The notes under the pieces were generated by a model. It had not been told where the DNA came from, ran no database searches, and was given only the letters and a program-made list of their open reading frames with translations. This document shows, piece after piece, positions 9,501 to 16,900 of a stretch of 23,303 nucleotides of DNA. The position numbers and the translations under genes were made by a program. Source of the stretch: Kiritimatiellia bacterium (GTDB taxonomy: Bacteria > Verrucomicrobiota > Kiritimatiellia > RFP12 > UBA1067); contig JAEDMN010000020.1 of the NCBI GenBank assembly GCA_016302985.1, forward strand, positions 1-23,303, read 5' to 3'. Within the stretch, counting starts at the first letter, position 1; each line of letters starts with the position of its first letter.

Positions 9501-9766
9501 ACCGCAAGTTCCTGTACGCCTTCTGGCGCGGCTGCTTCGCCAACAAGCAGCAGCTGTTCCTGATCTTCGTCCGCGCCGAGTCGAACGCGCTGGGCGGCCC
9601 GGGCGAGGGCACGCCGGCCCAGCAGGGCGGTCGCGCGGTCGCACTTGTCTGGCGCGATCCGGATCAGAATCCGAATCTGTCGGACTACCGTGACAACGAC
9701 ATGAACTTCCAGAGTCGTCGTCGTCCCCACCGCACACGCGTTTTGTTCTACCACCAGTTCGAATAA
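6542..9766 (+). CDS. Giant prepilin-like protein without Glu5 (resembles Verru_Chthon cassette protein A / GspK role)
   Basis: A 1074-aa protein whose N-terminus looks like a prepilin leader, MSVSTSNRRG then SALLIVLGFLSFMVVSAVAF. The mature helix lacks Glu5, as in the tip subunit GspK. The body has the features of Verrucomicrobial cassette protein A: great length, a segment YFDINRLRAN (about 181-190) after the first domain, and a conserved C-terminal part (QQLFLIFVRAESNALGG, then AVALVWRDP). No catalytic motif or transmembrane segment beyond the N-terminal helix is visible. Many Asn, Thr and Gly residues suggest an extracytoplasmic protein. It starts 4 nt after the GspG-like gene with a purine-rich ribosome site. 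The function of the family is unknown; a role as the pseudopilus tip or as an exported surface protein is inference. Confidence 0.82.
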   Translation: MSVSTSNRRGSALLIVLGFLSFMVVSAVAFAVFMRAERAPSSALRRNVAVRHLVKGALARAISILDDAIRGDTFPGRAGSGSPDGQPYRDRSQNPMDVWQGRVFMPPDPEGGTDPGRAESRFAPVTETASVLNLEALGYLPPPLVNDVRFLARCSWSSKWQNLPYDSGRCAYVAVNVSDYFDINRLRANQGRSSNDGSRIGLASVFRDSNGNRVDTAATRKFDELVHDNRVTDSGGARNSMPYTSMLDYNLALGFQHQVSGFGGGYNSPWWTWIKNPQNGLMYQTLATNGNANAEFAKRQTFITDSWFPVAREGAGQANNTNLLYDTAQPFPQREIRKGTDCAAVEPMTCQSNFKTVMQYNRHYLNLTDWITLYDYLDRDDVPLTLVQPSVERIPMVTGLAPSFNNFTFKCSVEKTTTTDPATPLPGQPYKQITTYTTKFKQDSFPSDAAVNALLAFPFKRGGDLNNGSSFKARALMRLFLVASPNAEAAPLPVRGSGVLRNMRPKFDEWKNSSTQPYELKRGGDTCAVLTFTSTEKQLNLPNRVTEEEDAFVDPNGTRITLSRPNAGDKVFFTRTETVQMSASGTQQGEKQVSWEFPEGCAPLLADGSVLPSSTTDDYMNYTIRPCAAIWFKIETSEGVVDYVPAVLNDDYELGGVDNRMLASVGAAKTNHGPDTDRGTEDVDAPLLRMMGSSAIQFQTILAAATAGPADFTDPNGQMQFTPKAFFAVDPRFNWAPEDWVERTDANIQANAWLGLVRPLLQTDGRDPDIFMGYSNQGYLQSMGEIFMLPRQTDDSGATINVSGQFDGQPRTDPEQIAHAQVAWRTYPADYEVSNAEDKLFANKEHGPDAIISDGPGFRVNPYTDNLQIMRTAIACTPCDWWAAGTNNTKVCDGKGANKSTAAIKDKIMEDAQEALKYAYCEDNPEAQLASEDVDWIASYILQQIQAQPTRKWEEVFDELPWRGVSGEEDRLFGHDLRNGVTLHNVDRKFLYAFWRGCFANKQQLFLIFVRAESNALGGPGEGTPAQQGGRAVALVWRDPDQNPNLSDYRDNDMNFQSRRRPHRTRVLFYHQFE

Positions 9767-9775
9767 GGAGCGTCC

Positions 9776-10342
9776 ATGCTCACCGCGGAACAGAAGCAGC
9801 AGGTCGCCGGCTGGTTTGCCGCCGGCGCCTCGCTGGACGAGATCCAGAAGCGCGTCAAGGCCGAATTCGGCATCCACATGACCTACCTCGACGTGCGCCT
9901 CATGGTGGCCGAGCTGCCGCAGCCCGTCGAGCCCGAGCCCGAGCCTCCTTGCGCGCCGGAGGCCGGCGCGCAACCTGAATCCGCCGAGGGCGGGCCCGTC
10001 GCCGGAGAGGCCGATTCCACCGGGGGCGCGCCGGTCCCCGGTGCGCCGCGTCCCGAGCCGCCTCCTGGTGCGCCGAAGCGCTACGACCTCGACGCGCCCG
10101 ACGCGGACGAGGGCAAGGCGGTTCCCGACGTCTCCGTCTCCGTCGACACCGTCGTCGACCCGCGCTTCTTCGCGAGCGGCGACGTCACGTTCTCGGACGG
10201 CGTCACGGCCAAGTGGTACGTCAGTCAGGACGGCCGCCTGGGCATCGACAAGGCCCCCGAGGGCTACCGCCCGTCCCCGACGGACGGCGTGATCTTCCAG
10301 CAGCGCCTCATGGAGGAACTGCGCAACCGCGGCATGATGTGA
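9776..10342 (+). CDS. Conserved hypothetical protein with helical N-terminus, Pro-rich linker and conserved C-terminal box
   Basis: A 188-aa protein of unknown function. Residues 1-46 are helical, with GASLDEIQKRVKAEFGIHMT followed by YLDVRLMV; the pattern resembles a small helix-turn-helix, though I cannot confirm DNA binding. Residues 47-105 are a linker very rich in Pro, Glu, Ala and Gly. The C-terminal part has FASGDVTFSDGVTAKWYVSQ (132-151) and GRLGIDKAPEGYRPSPTDG, which reads as a conserved small beta-rich domain. There is no signal peptide. AGGAG at 9766-9770 lies 5 nt before the ATG and overlaps the stop of the giant cassette gene, so it belongs to the same operon. It could be a cytoplasmic accessory of the secretion system. 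The linker contains the palindromic repeat listed at 10022-10046. Confidence 0.8.
   Translation: MLTAEQKQQVAGWFAAGASLDEIQKRVKAEFGIHMTYLDVRLMVAELPQPVEPEPEPPCAPEAGAQPESAEGGPVAGEADSTGGAPVPGAPRPEPPPGAPKRYDLDAPDADEGKAVPDVSVSVDTVVDPRFFASGDVTFSDGVTAKWYVSQDGRLGIDKAPEGYRPSPTDGVIFQQRLMEELRNRGMM
10022..10046 (+). repeat. Intragenic palindrome, copy B of a pair with 19881-19905
   Basis: A 25-bp stretch in the Pro-rich linker of the hypothetical gene, differing at 2 of 25 bases from 19881-19905 in the SNF2 gene. It folds as a 9-bp stem (GCGCGCCGG paired with CCGGTGCGC, one G-U pair) around a 3-nt loop. It is read in the frame giving GGAPVPGA. GGTGCGCCG at its end recurs at 10067-10075. Confidence 0.8.
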
Positions 10343-10352
10343 GGCACTGCAG

Positions 10353-11162
10353 ATGAAGACGAAGCTGGGTTTCCTTGGCGCGGGCAAGATGGCGGAGGGC
10401 ATCCTCGCCGCCGCGTCCCTGATGAAGGACTTCGATCCGCAGGCGGTCCTGATGGCCGAAAAGGTCCCCGCCCGCGCGAAGGAGCTCGAGAAGAAGTACG
10501 GCGTCCGCACGACGCCGGACGCGAAGGAGGTCGCCCGCACGGCCCCCGTCATCTTCCTCGCGGTCCGTCCGCAGGACCTCGCGGCCCTGGCCGCGGACGT
10601 CAAGCCGCTCCTCACGAAGAAGCAGCTCGTCGTCTCCATCGCCGCCGGCAAGTCCCTCGCCACGCTGAAGAAGGCGCTCGGCAAGGAGGTCCGCCTCGTG
10701 CGCGTCATGCCGAACCTCGCGCTCCGCGCCAAGGAGGGCATGTGCGCCCTCTGCCCCGCGAAGAACGCGACGCCCGCCGATGTCCGCAAGGTCGCGAAGA
10801 TCCTGGACGGCGCCGGCCGCACCGTCGTGCTCCCCGAGAAGAACTTCGACGCCGTCACCGCGCTCTCCGGCAGCGGTCCCGCCTTCTTCGCCTTCATGGA
10901 GCAGGCGATGGCCGAGGGCGGACGCAAACTCGGCCTGCCCGCGGACGCCGCCCGCCTGCTCGCGGAGCAGACGATGCTCGGCACCGCCGCCTACCTGCGC
11001 CAGAGCGGCGCCGACCTGGAGGCCTTCATCTCCGGCGTCGCGACCCCCGGCGGCACGACCGCGGCCGGCATGGACGTGATGCGCGCCTCCGACTTCGCGG
11101 ACGTCGTCGCGCAGACGCTGGCCGCCGCAGCCAACCGTTCCGCCGAACTCGGCCGCGGCTGA
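10353..11162 (+). CDS. proC: Pyrroline-5-carboxylate reductase
   Basis: Catalyses the NAD(P)H-dependent reduction of 1-pyrroline-5-carboxylate to L-proline, the last step of proline synthesis, in the cytoplasm. The 269 residues have the expected family length. The N-terminal Rossmann motif is GFLGAGKMAEG (6-16). The core has FLAVRPQD and VRVMPNLALRAKEGM, and the C-terminal dimer domain carries the family signature SGSGPAFFAFMEQAM (172-186) and GGTTAAGM (233-240). One departure is VRPQD where many relatives have VKPQ. It follows the hypothetical gene by 10 nt with GAGG just upstream and ends the long operon, before a terminator-like hairpin. Its link to the pseudopilin genes is not obvious; proC is often a passenger in such operons. 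Confidence 0.95.
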   Translation: MKTKLGFLGAGKMAEGILAAASLMKDFDPQAVLMAEKVPARAKELEKKYGVRTTPDAKEVARTAPVIFLAVRPQDLAALAADVKPLLTKKQLVVSIAAGKSLATLKKALGKEVRLVRVMPNLALRAKEGMCALCPAKNATPADVRKVAKILDGAGRTVVLPEKNFDAVTALSGSGPAFFAFMEQAMAEGGRKLGLPADAARLLAEQTMLGTAAYLRQSGADLEAFISGVATPGGTTAAGMDVMRASDFADVVAQTLAAAANRSAELGRG

Positions 11163-11177
11163 AGCCTCCCTTTCATT

Positions 11178-11196
11178 CCGACGCGAGACGCGTCGG
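11178..11196 (+). other. Hairpin that competes with the downstream terminator stem
   Basis: CCGACGCG and CGCGTCGG form a perfect 8-bp stem with a 3-nt AGA loop, 16 nt after the proC stop. Its 3' half overlaps the 5' half of the terminator stem at 11183-11191, so the two folds exclude each other. Confidence 0.6.
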
Positions 11197-11229
11197 CTAC
11201 GTATGCGGGGCGTCTCGCCTCGCTTTTTT
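11183..11229 (+). terminator. Probable factor-independent terminator after proC
   Basis: GCGAGACGC (11183-11191) and GCGTCTCGC (11210-11218) form a perfect 9-bp stem with an 18-nt loop, followed 5 nt later by six T residues (11224-11229). It falls between proC and the exported glycosidase gene, where an operon boundary is expected. The stem-to-T gap is longer than usual, so strength is uncertain. Confidence 0.68.
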
Positions 11230-11240
11230 CGTTCAGGCTT

Positions 11241-11249
11241 TGCTCTACT
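11241..11249 (+). promoter_or_regulatory. Candidate extended -10 promoter upstream of the GH42-like gene
   Basis: TGCTCTACT has the TG of an extended -10 and 4 of 6 matches to TATAAT. The expected start of transcription is about 11255-11257, only a few bases before the ATG at 11260, which lacks a ribosome site. The same TTTGCT-x-TA-x-T pattern occurs at the stronger promoter before 13957. There is no convincing -35. Confidence 0.4.
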
Positions 11250-11259
11250 CCAGCCATCC

Positions 11260-13863
11260 ATGAAGATCATTCCTTCGCTTGCGCTCTTCGCCGCGCTGTC
11301 CCTCCCCGCCGCGGATTTCCTCGCCACCCACCGTCCGTCCTTCTGGCACGGCGCCGAATTCCCCGGCGCGACGGGGACCCTCTCCGTCGCCGAGGGCGTG
11401 CTGACGCTGAAGTACGACTTCTCGAAGGGCGGGCACTACGTCGCCGCCCACTTCCCCCTGCCGGAGCGTCCGGTCGCGCGGACGCTCTCGCTCGAGGCGT
11501 CCTTCGACACGTCCACGGAGCTCACGCTCCGCGTGACCGACGCGACGGGCCAGGCCTTCCAACAGCGCCTCTCCGGCGCGCCGGGGGACTGGAGCCGGCT
11601 CGAGCTCCCCGTCGACGGCTCCTGGCCGGGGTGCTGGGGCGGCGCGGGCGACCACGTCCTCCACCAGCCGATCCGGCAGTTCGAGGTCCTCGCCGAGAAC
11701 CTCACGCCCGACCACATGGGCGGCGCCGCGGGCGAACTGCGCGTGCGGAACATCGCGTTCTCCGCTGACGCCCCGGCGCGCGCCGAGGCCGGGCTGCCGC
11801 TGTCCGGCGTGCCGTTCGCGGACCTCGTCCGCCGCGCGACCGCCGCGCGCGATGCGCTCCAGCGCACCGTCCCCGCCCTCGAGGCGAAGGGCCTCGGCGC
11901 GAAGAGCCGCGCGACGCTCGCGACGCTCGACCACTTCCTGCCCTGGATCCTCGAGGACGTCGCGCGCGGCTTCACGAACCGCGCGGAACGCGAGGCCCGC
12001 GAGCTTGCGTCCCTGGGCGAGAAGGGCGCGCGCCGCGCGCAGGACGTCCTCGACGGCCGCGCGCCCGACTTCCCCGTGCCGCACTTCCGCACCTCGAAGA
12101 TCGACATCTCCCACGCGCAGATGGTCGCGGACCGCGTCTGGCCCGACGGCCGCGTCGACCGCGGCCCCGTCTTCCTCACCGGCTACGGCCACTTCGGCAC
12201 CGTGCAGCGCAACCTCCACCAGCTGCCGCCCCTCGGCAACCACATCCTCCAGATGGAGATCGGCCCCAACGGCGCCGTGCGCGAGGACGGGTCCGTCAAC
12301 ACGAACCACTTCCGTTCCTTCTTCGACACCGCCGCGCGCGCGGCCGCCGCGAACGTGCAGGTCACGCTGCTGCTGAGTCCGCACTACTTCCCGGACTGGG
12401 CCTTCCGCAAGTGGCCGCATCTGAAGGACTGCGCCGGCGGCTTCTTCAAGCAGTGCGTCTACGCGCCCGAGGCCCGGGCCGTCGAGGAGCGCTACCTGCG
12501 CGCCCTCATCCCGCTGATCCGCGGCAACCCCGCCCTGCATTCCGTCTGCCTCAGCAACGAGCCGGAGACGCACGTCTACGCGAAGTGCCCCGTCCTCCGC
12601 CGCGAATGGCCGAAGTGGCTCGCGCGCCGGCACGGCACCGTCGCCGCGTTCAACGCGAAGATGAAGACGGACTTCCCGTCCTTCGCCGACGTGCCGATGC
12701 CGGAGAACTTCAGGAACAACCCCCGCTCGCCCGTCCTCGCCGAGTTCGCGCGCTTCAACCAGGAGATGTTCGCGGACTGGCACCGGTGGATGGCCGACCT
12801 CGTCCACGAGCTGGCGCCCGAGCTCCCCGTCCACGCCAAGATCATGATCAACCCCTGCCAGTGGGACGGCAACGCGACGTTCTACAGCGTGGACCCCGCC
12901 CGCTTCGGCGCGCTGAGCCAGTACAACGGCAACGACGCCTACTGCAACTACCGGCCCGGTGCCGGCTGGGGCTGGATCCACGACTGGACGCTGATGGAGG
13001 CGGGCTACGACTGGCAGCGCAGCGTCGCGGACCTCCCCGTGTTCAACACCGAGAACCACATCCAGCCCGACCGCTCGAAGGGCTACCTGCCCGGCATCCA
13101 CACCTACGCGACGCTCTGGCAGAACGCGATCCACGGACAGTCCGCGACGACCCTCTGGTGCTGGGAGCGCGCGTATGATTCCGGGAAGAGCGACTTCAAC
13201 GGCCTCATCCTCGAGCGTCCCGAGGCCTTCGAGGCCTGGGCGCACGCCGCGCTCGACCTCTCCCGCCTCGCGGACGTCCTCGCGCCGATCCAGAACCTGC
13301 CGCCGTCCGTGCTCCTCTTCTGGTCCGCGGACGCGATCCTGCGCGGCGAGACGAAGGCCGGCGCCTTCCATCGCGCCTACCGCGCGGCGAACTTCCTCGG
13401 CCAGCCCCTCGGCGTCGCCACGCCGGACATGCTGGCGTCCGGCCGGCTGGACCGCCCCCTCGACCGGGCGCGCGTCATCCTGCTGCCGGACGTCTCCGCG
13501 ATTCCCGCCGACGTCCAGGCCGGACTCGACCGCTTCGTCGCGAAGGGCGGTCAGGTCCTCCCCGTCGACACGGCGCGCGAACGCGAACTCGCCGTCCGCC
13601 TCTGCGACCTCTCGAAGGGCTGGTCCCTGCCGGACCTTCCCGTCGCGCGCGAATGCGATTCGGAGCGGACGGCCTGGGGCGTCGAGACGCGCGGCTTCCG
13701 GAAGGGCGGCGCGTCCTACATCTCCATCTGCAGCCATCTCCGTGCGCCGAAGAAGGTGCGCCTCGAGTCCGCCGGCGTCGACCTGATCACGGGCCTCCCC
13801 GTCCCCGCGGTCCTCGAAGTCGCCCCCCTCCGCCCCCTCCTGGTCCGCCTCGACGCACGGTAG
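11260..13863 (+). CDS. Exported clan GH-A glycoside hydrolase, GH42 beta-galactosidase-like
   Basis: Secreted or periplasmic glycosidase of 867 aa. A signal peptide covers about 1-18 (MKIIPSLALFAALSLPAA). Residues 20-170 are a probable beta-sandwich accessory domain, followed by a long helical linker. The (beta/alpha)8 barrel spans about 285-670. The putative acid/base glutamate is E434 in SNEPETH and the nucleophile is E598 in FNTENHI, the two catalytic signatures of clan GH-A and GH42. From about 680 the sequence (ARVILLPDV, RFVAKGGQVLPVD) resembles the GH42 trimerisation domain. An ATG at 11203 would add 19 residues in front of the signal peptide and overlap the terminator, so I reject it. 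There is no ribosome site; a very short leader is likely. Substrate is unproven; galactosides from pectin or galactan side chains would fit the neighbour at 13957. Confidence 0.85.
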   Translation: MKIIPSLALFAALSLPAADFLATHRPSFWHGAEFPGATGTLSVAEGVLTLKYDFSKGGHYVAAHFPLPERPVARTLSLEASFDTSTELTLRVTDATGQAFQQRLSGAPGDWSRLELPVDGSWPGCWGGAGDHVLHQPIRQFEVLAENLTPDHMGGAAGELRVRNIAFSADAPARAEAGLPLSGVPFADLVRRATAARDALQRTVPALEAKGLGAKSRATLATLDHFLPWILEDVARGFTNRAEREARELASLGEKGARRAQDVLDGRAPDFPVPHFRTSKIDISHAQMVADRVWPDGRVDRGPVFLTGYGHFGTVQRNLHQLPPLGNHILQMEIGPNGAVREDGSVNTNHFRSFFDTAARAAAANVQVTLLLSPHYFPDWAFRKWPHLKDCAGGFFKQCVYAPEARAVEERYLRALIPLIRGNPALHSVCLSNEPETHVYAKCPVLRREWPKWLARRHGTVAAFNAKMKTDFPSFADVPMPENFRNNPRSPVLAEFARFNQEMFADWHRWMADLVHELAPELPVHAKIMINPCQWDGNATFYSVDPARFGALSQYNGNDAYCNYRPGAGWGWIHDWTLMEAGYDWQRSVADLPVFNTENHIQPDRSKGYLPGIHTYATLWQNAIHGQSATTLWCWERAYDSGKSDFNGLILERPEAFEAWAHAALDLSRLADVLAPIQNLPPSVLLFWSADAILRGETKAGAFHRAYRAANFLGQPLGVATPDMLASGRLDRPLDRARVILLPDVSAIPADVQAGLDRFVAKGGQVLPVDTARERELAVRLCDLSKGWSLPDLPVARECDSERTAWGVETRGFRKGGASYISICSHLRAPKKVRLESAGVDLITGLPVPAVLEVAPLRPLLVRLDAR

Positions 13864-13892
13864 GGACGGCGCGCCGCGCGGTCCGCAACGAA
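13864..13892 (+). repeat. Hairpin plus 15-nt motif at the end of the GH42-like gene, copy A
   Basis: Directly after the stop codon, GGAC-G-GCGC and GCGC-G-GTCC form two 4-bp helices separated by a G-G mismatch, with a 3-nt loop. It is followed by GCAACGAA. The stretch GCGGTCCGCAAYGAA (13878-13892) recurs after the next gene at 17853-17867. There is no T-tract. Confidence 0.7.
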
Positions 13893-13941
13893 CCACCCAC
13901 GTCGACGTCGTCGTGGTCGGCGGCAGCGCGCTTCGCTCTTT

Positions 13942-13950
13942 TGCTATAAT
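13942..13950 (+). promoter_or_regulatory. Extended -10 promoter (TGCTATAAT) for a leaderless mRNA
   Basis: TGCTATAAT is a perfect extended -10 element ending 6 nt before the ATG at 13957. Transcription should begin about 6-8 nt after the hexamer, at or next to the start codon, and there is no ribosome site in between. No good -35 is visible at 16-18 bp spacing, as is common for extended -10 promoters. Confidence 0.72.
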
Positions 13951-13956
13951 GTCGAT

Positions 13957-16900
13957 ATGAGAAAAGCCCTTTTCGCCCTGCTCTGCGCCCTGGCGCTGGC
14001 CGCCCATGCGGCCGTCCCGAAGATCGTCTTCGACACGGACATGGTCGAGGACTACGACGACGTGGGCGCGATGGCCTGCCTGCATGCGCTCGCGGACGAG
14101 GGGAAGTGCGAAATCCTCGCCATGGCGACGTGTACGCGCGACAACCAGTCCGTCGCCGCCGTCGAGGTGCTCAACGCGTTCTACGGCCGGCCGGACATCC
14201 CCGTCGGCTGTGCGAAGGGCCTGGGCGTCGTCGGCGTGCCGGGCGGCGACCCGAAGCGGCCGGGCCACATGAAGTTCACGCGCCTGGCGAAGGAATACGC
14301 CGAGTGGGTGAAGCACCCGAACTCGAACGACGCGCCGGACGCGAACGAGGTCTACCGGCGCGCCCTCGCGTCCGCGCCCGACCGGAGCGTCGTCTTCTGC
14401 AGCGTCGGCTTCATCACGAACATGCGCCGCCTGCTCGAGACGAAGCCGGACGCGATCTCGCCGCTCGACGGCCGCGCGCTCGTCGCGAAGAAGGTCCGCG
14501 AATGGCACGTCATGGCATGTCGCGCGCCGAAGGGCCGCGAGTACAACGCGATGCACGACGGCCCCTCCACGAAGATCGCCTTCGAGCGGTGGCCGACGCC
14601 GGTCGTCGTCTCCGACTGGGACCTCGGCCGCCACATCTACGCCGGCCGCGCGGTGGCTGAGCGGACCTATGCCTACCGCAATCCCGTGCACGACCTCTTC
14701 GCCTGGTCCCTGCCGAGCCGCGAGGCCGTGCGCGCGGGGAAGGCCGAGGAGAAGGAGGAGGGTGGCCGCTGCTCGTGGGACGAGGCGACGGTGCTCTCCG
14801 CGGTCTACGGCGCCAACCACTTCTTCGACACCGAGCGCGGCACGTTCGCGATCGGCGAGGACGGTTCGAGCACGTGGACCCTGGACGGGGAAGGCCGCTT
14901 CCTGCGCCTGGTGCCCGCCGACCGGCGCGAGCACCGCATCTACACGCGCCGCCATGTCGGCGGCATCCTCGACGAGCTCATCGCGCGCGAGCCGAAGTGC
15001 CGGCGCACGGACGAGGGGATCGCGGCCTTCCGGCGCAGTGCGCTCGAGCGGACCGCGACGGGCGTGCGGATGCTGCGGGACGGGAAGACGCTCTGGAATC
15101 TCGAGATCGACAACCCCGAGGGCCGCCCGTTTTTCCATCCGCTGCTGCTGCCGGGCGGACGTCCGCTGACGGACCTGCGTCCGAAGGACCACGTCTGGCA
15201 CCTCGGCTACTGGTTCTCGTGGAAGTACGTCAACGGCGTCAACTACTGGGAGCCCGCGGACGGGAAGCGTCAGGGCGCCGAGCCCGCGGGCCGCACGCAC
15301 GTCGCGTGGAAGCGCGTGACGACGAACGGGCTCGACTGCGTCGTCGAGCTCAAGCTGCTGTACGGTCCGCGCGGCGAGAAGGACCCCGTCCTCGTCGAGA
15401 ACCGCTGCATCGAGATCGACCCGCCGGACCCGAAGGGCGGCTACGCGATCACGGTGCGCCACCGCTTCGAGGCGAGGCGGGACGCCGTCCTCGACCGCAC
15501 GCCGCCGCACGGCGACGTGAAGAAGGGGAAATGGGGTGGCGGCTACGCGGGCGCGACGCTGCGCCTCGACCCGGCCTTCGCGAAGGCGTCCGCCGTGCGG
15601 GGGTTCGCGGGCGGCGACTCCCCCGCGGCCTGCACGGGCGCCGAGACGAAGTTCCTCGACTTCACCGACCCCGCGACGGGCGAGGGCGCGACCTTCTCCC
15701 AGATTCAGGCGCCCGCGTCCGCGAAGTTCTACCTCTGGCCCGACAAGCGCATGGTCAACCCGTCCCCGGTCTACGACGGACCGGTCGCGCTGAAGAAGGG
15801 CGAGACCCTTGAACTCGCCTACCGCCTCGCGGTGCACGCGTCGCGGCAGGTCGCGACCGGCGAGGAGCCGAAGGTCCGCCCCGTCGAACGGATGGACCGC
15901 GGCCTCGTCGCGAGCGTCTCCCCCCGCGGCACCCACGTGGGCTGGCGCCTGCTCGACACGGACGCGCCGGACGCGTCCTTCGACCTCTGGCGCCGCGCCG
16001 GCGGCAGGGTCGAGAAGGTCAACCCGTCCCCGATCGTCCAGACCAGCGACTTCTTCCTCCCCGGTTTCACGGACGCCGCGGCCGAGTATTCGCTCGACGG
16101 GAAGACGTTCGTCCCCGTGCGCTGCGAGCCGGACGCACCGGTGCCGTACGTCCGCCTCCCGCTCGCGGACACGAACGCGACCGTCCAGGCCGTGGCCGTG
16201 GGCGACCTCGATGGCGACGGCGCCTACGACTACGTCGTCAAGACGCCGGCCGGCGGCACCGACCCCTGGGACCTCGTCTGGCAGCCCGCGAAGGACACGT
16301 ACAAGCTCGAGGCCTACGGCTCGACCGGGAAGTTCCTCTGGCGCCGCGACCTCGGCTGGAACATCGAGATGGGCATCTGGTACTCCCCGTTCATCGTCGC
16401 GGATCTCGACGGCGACGGGAAGGCGGAGGTCGTCGCCAAGACCGCGCCCCTCGCGCCCGACTACCGCGACGCGGAGGGCCGCGTGATGGCCGGCCCCGAA
16501 TTCCTGACGGTGCTCGACGGCCTCACGGGCGAGGTCCGCGCGCAGACCCCGTGGATCCCCCGCGGCGCCCCCGACCCCGTCGGCGACTACAACCACTACA
16601 ACTCGCGCAACCAGATCGCGCTCGCGCATCTGGACGGGCGCACGCCCTGCGTGATCATGGAGCGTGGCACGTATGGCAGGATGATCGTGGACGCCTACCG
16701 CTTCACCGGCACGTCCCTCGAGCGCGTGTGGCGCTTCGACAACGAGTTCCTGCCGTCCCGCTTCCGCGGCCAGGGCGACCATGCCTGCCTCTGCGAGGAC
16801 GTGGACGGCGATGGCCGCGACGAGGTGCTCGTCGGCTCGCTCACGCTCGACCACGACGGCACCGTGCTGTGGTGCAACGGACGCGGACACTCCGACGCGC

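Noticed and set aside
6512..10984. A very long open frame on the minus strand (1490 codons) opposite the cassette and proC
   Set aside because: It lies exactly antisense to well-supported genes, has low-complexity Arg/Val/Gly-rich composition and arises from high GC at third positions of the real genes.
11203..11259. Earlier ATG for the GH42-like gene
   Set aside because: It would start inside the terminator hairpin and place 19 residues before a complete signal peptide.
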